From NCBI GenBank assembly GCA_000438255.1, contig FR901933.1:1-18395 (forward strand): DNA of 18,395 bases. Reading direction: 5' to 3'. Of the stretch, positions 13,776-18,395 are shown piece by piece. How positions within the stretch are numbered: the stretch's first letter is position 1; each line of letters starts with the position of its first letter. A program made the position numbers and the translations under genes. Below the pieces are notes generated by a model that was not told where the DNA came from, searched no databases, and saw only the letters and a program-made list of their open reading frames with translations. The DNA is from Clostridium sp. CAG:389. Lineage in GTDB: Bacteria; Bacillota; Clostridia; TANB77; CAG-508.

Positions 13776-15545
13776 ATGGAAGAAAAAAACAGCTGGAACT
13801 TACAATATATCTTCGAAAACGAAGAACAATTTAAAAAAGAAAAAGATGAAATAATAAAAAAACTAGAAGAGATAGCAAAATATCAAGGAATATTATGTGA
13901 TACATCAGACAATTTATTTAATTGTTATAAACTATATGAACAAGCATTAGAAAAATTTGAGAAAGTATATGCATATGGAATGCTAACATATCATTTAGAC
14001 ATGTCAAATCAAGAAGGAATAAAAATATTTAAAGAAGTTGAAAATTTAGGAACAGAATTTAGTGTAAAAACATCATTTATAACACCAGAAATAACATATG
14101 CAGATGAAAATACTATAAGAAAATATATTAGTGAAGAAAGATTCAAAGGATATAAAAGAGATATAAACGACATACTTGAAAAGAAAAAACATGTATTAAG
14201 TAAAGAAGAAGAAAATATATTAGCAAATTTCTCAGAAGTAATATCAGCACCAGAAAACACATTTGACACACTAACAAATGCAGAATTCAAATTTGGAACA
14301 TTAATTGATGAAAATGGAAAAGAAGTAGAATTAACAGATAGTACTTACACTTTATATTTAAAAAACAAAGAACAAAAAGTAAGAAAACAAGCATTTGATT
14401 TAATGTACAAAAAATATAGTGAATTTGTAAACACAATTACAGAAATGTATATATCAAATGTAAAAGCAAAATCAACAATAGCAAAAATAAGAAAATATAA
14501 TTCTAGTATTGAACACGCTGTTGACAATGATGATGCAAGCCTTAAAGTATATGAAAGCTTAATAGAAGCTGTTAATGAGGATATGACTGTAAATTATGAG
14601 TTCTTAAAATTAAAAAAGAAAATGTTAAACTTAAAAGAAATGCATATGTATGATTTATATGTAAATCCTTGCGAACAAGGAAAAGATGAAATAACTTATG
14701 AAGAAGCAAAAAAAGAAGTATTAAATGCATTACAAATTTTAGGAAAAGAGTATGTAAACAAATTACAAGAAGCTTTTGATAATAGATGGATAGATGTATA
14801 TGCAAAACCAAATAAAATGAGTGGAGCATATAGTATGGGCGTATATGGAGTACATCCATATGTTTTAACTAATTTTGTGAATAGTAAAAGAGATGTAAGT
14901 ACAATAGCACATGAGTTAGGACATAGTATGCATTCATATTATTCAAATAAAGAACAAAATGTAATAAATGCAAATTATACTATAATGGTTGCAGAAGTTG
15001 CATCAACTGTTAATGAGATATTATTAAGTGATTATCAAATAAAAAATGAAAAAGATAGTAAGAAAAAGGCAGAACTATTATATGAACTATTAGAAATGAT
15101 AAGAGCAACATTATTTAGACAAGCAATGTTTGCTGAATTTGAAAAGATAGTTCATGATAAAACTGAAAATAATGTCATGCTTTCTGCTGATGACTTAAAT
15201 GATATTTATTATAAATTAAATCAAAAATATTTTGGAAATGATGTTGATGTTGATGAACAAATTAAATATGAATGGGCTAGAATTCCTCATTTTTATAGTG
15301 ATTTCTATGTATATAAATATTGCACAGGTGTTTCTGCTGCTATTTCAATTGCTAGTAAAATCATAAATAAAGAACCTGGATTTGTAGAAAAGTATATAGA
15401 AATGTTAAAACAAGGATGCTCTAAAAAATCTATTGATTTATTAAAAATGGTAGATGTTGATTTGGAGAGCAAAGATACATATAAGAGAGCTATTGATTTT
15501 TATAATCAAAAAATTAATGAATTAAATGAAATTTTAGATAAATAG
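13776..15545 (+). CDS. pepF: Oligoendopeptidase F (M3 metallopeptidase)
   Basis: A zinc endopeptidase that cuts short peptides, normally in the cytoplasm. I start at 13776 (MEEKNSWNLQYIF), where AAAGGA lies 8 bases upstream; in-frame ATGs at 13728 and 13767 are not so placed. The N-terminus Trp-x-Leu-x-x-(I/L)(F/Y) is typical of PepF. The protein has 589 residues, close to the family's ~600. The zinc motif HELGH is at 379-383, and the third ligand is probably Glu407 in AEVAS. Substrate-binding residues are expected in the downstream YKYCTG segment. There is no signal peptide. The CmpB-like gene follows after 38 bases without a terminator, so the two are probably co-transcribed, though no functional link is obvious. 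Thr codons shift from mostly ACA early on to more ACT later. Confidence 0.94.
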   Translation: MEEKNSWNLQYIFENEEQFKKEKDEIIKKLEEIAKYQGILCDTSDNLFNCYKLYEQALEKFEKVYAYGMLTYHLDMSNQEGIKIFKEVENLGTEFSVKTSFITPEITYADENTIRKYISEERFKGYKRDINDILEKKKHVLSKEEENILANFSEVISAPENTFDTLTNAEFKFGTLIDENGKEVELTDSTYTLYLKNKEQKVRKQAFDLMYKKYSEFVNTITEMYISNVKAKSTIAKIRKYNSSIEHAVDNDDASLKVYESLIEAVNEDMTVNYEFLKLKKKMLNLKEMHMYDLYVNPCEQGKDEITYEEAKKEVLNALQILGKEYVNKLQEAFDNRWIDVYAKPNKMSGAYSMGVYGVHPYVLTNFVNSKRDVSTIAHELGHSMHSYYSNKEQNVINANYTIMVAEVASTVNEILLSDYQIKNEKDSKKKAELLYELLEMIRATLFRQAMFAEFEKIVHDKTENNVMLSADDLNDIYYKLNQKYFGNDVDVDEQIKYEWARIPHFYSDFYVYKYCTGVSAAISIASKIINKEPGFVEKYIEMLKQGCSKKSIDLLKMVDVDLESKDTYKRAIDFYNQKINELNEILDK

Positions 15546-15583
15546 TTTTAAATATATTTATAAAATTATAGAAAGGAAAAAAT

Positions 15584-16447
15584 ATGGCAGAAAATATAAT
15601 AGAAGATGAAGGAAAAAACAAAATTAAAAATGTAAAAAAAGAAGCGGAAACAAATAAAAGAGCTACGATTATGGGATTATCAATATGGAGAATATTAGCG
15701 TATTTTATAATTTATAGTATAGTTGGATATATAATTGAAACGATATTTGGCATTATTACAAAAGGAGTTTGGGAAAGCAGACAAAGCTTTTTATATGGAC
15801 CTTTTTGTGCAATATATGGTGTAGGGGCCGTAATTATGATTATTTTTCTACACGGATATTCAAAAAAATATACCAGATTATTTTTAGGTGGATTTATAGT
15901 TGGATCAATTGTTGAATATTTAGTTAGCTGGATAGGAGAGATGATATTAGGTATAAAATGGTGGGATTATTCAAATATGCCACTTAATATAAATGGAAGA
16001 ATATGCGTTTATTTTTCAATATTTTGGGGATTTCTTGCACTGTATTTAATAGGATCTTTTAATCCTAGAATAGATAGGTTGATAGATTGGTTTAAAAATA
16101 AATTTTCTTTAAAATTTTTAAAGATTGCAACAAGTGCCGTAACTACATTTTTGCTTATCGATTGTATTATAACTGGTATTGCTTTATCATTTTTCTTAAT
16201 TAGAATGGTTGCTAAAAATGATTTAAATGTTAATAATAAGCAAGCAGTTATTCAAAAATATGATGATATTTATAATAACGAAACTTTATCAAAGTTTGTC
16301 TATAAATATTGGGGTGATCGAAAGATGATTAGAACTTTTCCTAATTTAAAAGTTCAAGATGTAGATGGAAATATGATTTATATGGATAGTTTATTAAGTG
16401 ATATTCAACCATATTATTATAAAATTAATATTATTAATAGAAAATAA
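15584..16447 (+). CDS. CmpB-type membrane protein (putative ABC-transporter type IV family)
   Basis: A 287-residue integral membrane protein matching the ABC_trans_CmpB family, whose role is not established. After a charged, lysine-rich N-terminus (1-30), hydrophobic helices run at about 34-58, 71-90, 97-121, 140-157 and 181-208. Family signatures are visible: YSIVGYIIET at 44-53, FLYGPFCAIYG at 69-79, WWDYS at 126-130, and NINGRIC at 135-141. The ~75-residue polar C-terminus has no recognised domain. AAAGGA precedes the ATG. It follows pepF closely on the same strand and precedes the SOS-type promoter. Despite its name, no ATPase partner lies nearby. Confidence 0.88.
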   Translation: MAENIIEDEGKNKIKNVKKEAETNKRATIMGLSIWRILAYFIIYSIVGYIIETIFGIITKGVWESRQSFLYGPFCAIYGVGAVIMIIFLHGYSKKYTRLFLGGFIVGSIVEYLVSWIGEMILGIKWWDYSNMPLNINGRICVYFSIFWGFLALYLIGSFNPRIDRLIDWFKNKFSLKFLKIATSAVTTFLLIDCIITGIALSFFLIRMVAKNDLNVNNKQAVIQKYDDIYNNETLSKFVYKYWGDRKMIRTFPNLKVQDVDGNMIYMDSLLSDIQPYYYKINIINRK

Positions 16448-16467
16448 AAATATATAAGAACAAAATA

Positions 16468-16481
16468 CGAACATTTTTTCT
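16468..16481. promoter_or_regulatory. SOS (LexA) box-like site 1
   Basis: CGAACATTTTTTCT matches the Gram-positive LexA box CGAACATATGTTCG at 11 of 14 bases, with a complete left half. It lies just upstream of the -35 of the yneA-like gene. With site 2 it forms outer arms ATACGAACATTT and AAATGTTCGTAT, a perfect 12-base inverted repeat. Confidence 0.6.
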
Positions 16482-16489
16482 AAAAACTA

Positions 16490-16518
16490 TTGACAAAGAA
16501 TAAATGTTCGTATATAAT
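16490..16518 (+). promoter_or_regulatory. Consensus sigma-A promoter of the yneA-like gene
   Basis: TTGACA (16490-16495) and TATAAT (16513-16518) are both perfect, with 17-base spacing. Such a strong promoter usually needs a tight repressor, in keeping with the SOS-box-like site in its spacer. Confidence 0.85.
16497..16510. promoter_or_regulatory. SOS (LexA) box-like site 2
   Basis: AGAATAAATGTTCG matches CGAACATATGTTCG at 11 of 14 bases, with a complete right half. It lies inside the promoter spacer, so LexA bound here would exclude RNA polymerase. Confidence 0.6.
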
Positions 16519-16569
16519 TATTTCATAAAGCAAACAAATATTCTTTGTGTGTTGAAAGGGGTAATTATA

Positions 16570-16863
16570 ATGAAAATAGTTAATAGAAAAAAATTTATAA
16601 GAAGTAATTTGGTATTAGCAATTTTGTTAGGTACAATATTATTTTTTGCAAATAATACATATTCAAATGTAGAAACGAAATATAAAGAGGAATATATTTA
16701 TGCAGGAGATACATTATGGACAATAGCCCAAAATGAATTGAAAAATAATAAGTATTTTGATGGAAAAGATATAAGATATGTTGTTAATGAATTAAAAACT
16801 ATAAATAATTTATCAGATTCTTCCTTAAAGGAGGGAGAGAGAATAAGAATTCCCAATTATTAA
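16570..16863 (+). CDS. yneA: YneA-like SOS cell-division inhibitor (membrane anchor plus LysM)
   Basis: A 97-residue protein: a basic N-terminus, one hydrophobic segment at about 12-30, then a LysM domain at about 40-96 (AGDTLWTIAQNEL, then the closing LKEGERIRIPN). This order and size match B. subtilis YneA, which is made during DNA damage and blocks septum completion from outside the membrane. The start at 16570 follows GAAAGGGG by about 7 bases; an in-frame ATG at 16504 lies within the promoter and cannot be used. Two SOS-box-like sites in the promoter support the assignment. lexA, often next to yneA, is not in this window. A generic LysM protein is the alternative, but the regulation argues against it. 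Confidence 0.82.
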   Translation: MKIVNRKKFIRSNLVLAILLGTILFFANNTYSNVETKYKEEYIYAGDTLWTIAQNELKNNKYFDGKDIRYVVNELKTINNLSDSSLKEGERIRIPNY

Positions 16864-16872
16864 AAATAAATA

Positions 16873-16901
16873 TTGAAATATTAATGAAAAGGTTGTATAA
16901 T
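16873..16901 (+). promoter_or_regulatory. Promoter of the 16948 gene
   Basis: TTGAAA (16873-16878, 5 of 6) and a perfect TATAAT (16896-16901) with 17-base spacing. Just downstream, at 16911-16922, lies the perfect palindrome AACTATATAGTT, at about +3 to +14. This is a possible operator. Confidence 0.65.
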
Positions 16902-16947
16902 TTAGCGAGTAACTATATAGTTTTGCAAGTATAAAGGAGGACTTCAC

Positions 16948-17322
16948 ATGAAGGAGAATATTGCTGATTTTGAGAAAAAACGGGAAAAGATTTTAAAACA
17001 AAATTACAAATTAAAAGCTCAAATCTCAATCTACATTTCAAATGATGGAGAAAATTATAGAAATGAATGGTATTCAGAGGTTACTACAAAAGAAATATAT
17101 GATATTTTGGAAAAAATATTAAAAGATATAAGAAAAGGATTAAATCAATTCGAATATGAGAAGAGTGATGCATATAATTTCTCGTTTTCAATATTGTATT
17201 ATGAGAAAACGAAGCATGACTTTAAATATATTTTTAATCCATCTAATATCTCCAAGGAAAGAATGTTCAAGTATCTCTATACAACAATAATTCTTTATAA
17301 AAAAACAAATGGTATCTTGTGA
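16948..17322 (+). CDS. Unrecognised small soluble protein
   Basis: I do not recognise this 124-residue protein. AAAGGAGGACTTCAC precedes its ATG, an excellent ribosome binding site. There is no signal peptide and no strong membrane segment. The N-terminus is lysine-rich and helical (1-25). A strand-rich part with QISIYISNDGENY follows, then a helix around 47-67, then mixed charged and aromatic sequence (SFSILYYEKTKHDFKYIF) and a helical C-terminus. It has its own promoter downstream of yneA and a shared hairpin with the convergent recombinase gene. The neighbour suggests, weakly, a role in DNA-damage response, but no SOS box precedes this gene. Confidence 0.7.
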   Translation: MKENIADFEKKREKILKQNYKLKAQISIYISNDGENYRNEWYSEVTTKEIYDILEKILKDIRKGLNQFEYEKSDAYNFSFSILYYEKTKHDFKYIFNPSNISKERMFKYLYTTIILYKKTNGIL

Positions 17323-17338
17323 TTACAAGGTACCATTT
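17307..17338. terminator. Bidirectional terminator between the small gene and the recombinase
   Basis: AAATGGTATCTTGT (17307-17320) pairs with ACAAGGTACCATTT (17325-17338) over 14 bp, with one T-G pair and the loop GATT. The T-run is good for the minus-strand recombinase and poor for the plus-strand gene, whose stop codon lies in the loop. Confidence 0.75.
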
Positions 17339-17342
17339 AAAT

Positions 17343-18326
17343 TTAGATATCAGCCAATGGATTATTTTCAATAGCATCACGTGCTTGTTGATTAGCAACA
17401 TGAGTATAAATTTCAGTTGTAGAAATACTTTCATGTCCTAAAACTTCTTGTAAAGCTCTAATATCCACTTTACCATATTGATACATTAAAGTAGCAGCTG
17501 TATGTCTTAATTTATGAGTAGAATATTTTTTAGTATCAAGACCAGCAGCCATAAGTTCTTTATCAACAATATATTGAACAGTTCTTTTACTAATACGTTC
17601 TTTTCTTTCACTTAAAAATAAAGCTTTTCTTGAATTAAGTCTGTCTGTTTTTATTCCATCTTTTGGCCTAACATTTAAGTATTCTGTTATAGCATGTATG
17701 CAAGCTTTATTAAGATAAATAGTTCTTTCTTTATTTCCCTTACCGATAACAGTCATTTTGTTTTCAGAAAAATCTATATCATTAATATTTATTCCAACTA
17801 ATTCAGACAAACGCATACCGCAATTCAAAAAAAGTGTAATTATAGCATAGTCTCTTTCAGAATTTCTATTATCTTCATTTGCAGTCACCTCTAAAAGTTT
17901 TTTGCTATCCTCCAAACTTAAATATTTAGGAAGTCTCTTATCTAATTTTGGAGTTTCTAAATTTTGAGCAGGATTTACTTCAATTAAATTAGCTTTTGCA
18001 GATAAGTAGTTAAAGAAAACTCTTATACTAGAAGCTTTTCTAGCACGTGTTGCAGCTTTGCTATGATATGTTGTTGTTAAATAACTTAAAAAAGCATGTA
18101 TATCATCTAATGTAATTTTTTTAATAGTATTTAAATCAATATCTTTTATTACGATTTTAGAGAAATCTTCTTCTTTTGTTAAATTAAATCTTATTTTTAT
18201 AAACTTTAAAAATGTTGCTAAATCGTAATTATATTCTTTTACAGTATTAGGCGATTTATTCAAAATTGTCATTGTATAATCTAAAAATGAATTTAAATAT
18301 TCTGGATTATCTTCATGATTTATCAT
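17343..18326 (-). CDS. XerC/XerD-type tyrosine recombinase
   Basis: A 327-residue site-specific recombinase. An N-terminal core-binding (SAM-like) domain at about 8-115 is followed by the catalytic domain at about 133-315. All catalytic residues are present: Arg172 (CGMRLSEL), Lys196 (GKGNKER), His271 and Arg274 (HKLRHTAA), His298 (LGHESISTT), and the nucleophile Tyr307. I start at the ATG at 18326; GGAG lies 10 bases upstream, whereas the in-frame GTG at 18335 is only 1 base from it. Length and the lack of an extra domain fit housekeeping Xer proteins that resolve chromosome dimers, or the closely related small integrases. No dif-like or attachment site was recognised nearby, so it cannot be fixed as XerC or XerD. 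It is transcribed alone, convergent with the previous gene. Confidence 0.92.
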   Translation of the reverse strand: MINHEDNPEYLNSFLDYTMTILNKSPNTVKEYNYDLATFLKFIKIRFNLTKEEDFSKIVIKDIDLNTIKKITLDDIHAFLSYLTTTYHSKAATRARKASSIRVFFNYLSAKANLIEVNPAQNLETPKLDKRLPKYLSLEDSKKLLEVTANEDNRNSERDYAIITLFLNCGMRLSELVGININDIDFSENKMTVIGKGNKERTIYLNKACIHAITEYLNVRPKDGIKTDRLNSRKALFLSERKERISKRTVQYIVDKELMAAGLDTKKYSTHKLRHTAATLMYQYGKVDIRALQEVLGHESISTTEIYTHVANQQARDAIENNPLADI

Positions 18327-18395
18327 AAGTCTCACACTCCATTCGTTTTTTATTATATAATAAAATAAATTAAAATGGAATATATTATTTATTAT

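Noticed and set aside
16504..16569. Upstream ATG that would lengthen the YneA-like protein by 22 residues
   Set aside because: It lies inside the promoter, before the predicted transcription start, and lacks a ribosome binding site.
18336..18395. Promoter of the recombinase on the minus strand
   Set aside because: TATAAT (complement of 18352-18357) is present, but the -35 region is poor and AT content makes chance matches likely.

Overview
The window looks like a chromosomal stretch of an endospore-forming, very AT-rich anaerobic Firmicute of class Clostridia. This rests on strong AGGAGG-type ribosome binding sites, frequent TTG starts, A/T-ending codons, and three sporulation-type genes: SpoIIID, dipicolinate synthase subunit B, and a SpoVB-like flippase. 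I cannot name a species. I see no phage, insertion sequence, tRNA, rRNA or CRISPR array. No stretch over 300 bases lacks a gene.

Layout. (1) 1-3633: the end of an unidentified gene, a terminator, then a complete four-gene dTDP-L-rhamnose operon in the order rmlD-rmlA-rmlC-rmlB, which turns glucose-1-phosphate into the sugar donor for cell-surface polysaccharide. (2) 3634-5841: an unrecognised four-helix membrane protein behind a consensus promoter, convergent with a SpoVB/MOP-family lipid-linked sugar flippase. (3) 5984-7702: an acyl-CoA-ligase-like AMP-forming enzyme. (4) 7891-10176: the most unusual gene, an ECF sigma factor joined in one reading frame to a transmembrane helix and a ~550-residue extracellular region that starts with a DUF4179-like domain. 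It looks like a sigma factor and its membrane anti-sigma partner in one polypeptide, preceded by a possible ECF-type promoter. (5) 10190-12454: a small Xre repressor divergent from a large exported protein with a pilin-like N-terminus and at least eleven GLUG repeats. Three near-identical palindromes (ACNCCATATGGNGT type) sit in the promoters between them. (6) 12640-13628: dipicolinate synthase subunit B, with a sigma-K-like promoter, divergent from spoIIID. (7) 13776-16447: oligoendopeptidase F and a CmpB-family membrane protein, probably co-transcribed. (8) 16468-17322: a YneA-like LysM division inhibitor with two SOS-box-like sites in a consensus promoter, then an unrecognised gene. (9) 17343-18326: a XerC/D-type tyrosine recombinase on the minus strand.

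Several genes form small self-regulated modules: the tethered sigma factor, the Xre/pilin-like pair, and the SOS-type yneA. The surface-related content (rhamnose, flippase, GLUG protein, sigma/anti-sigma fusion) suggests a region concerned with the envelope and its response to stress. That link is inference from co-location only.
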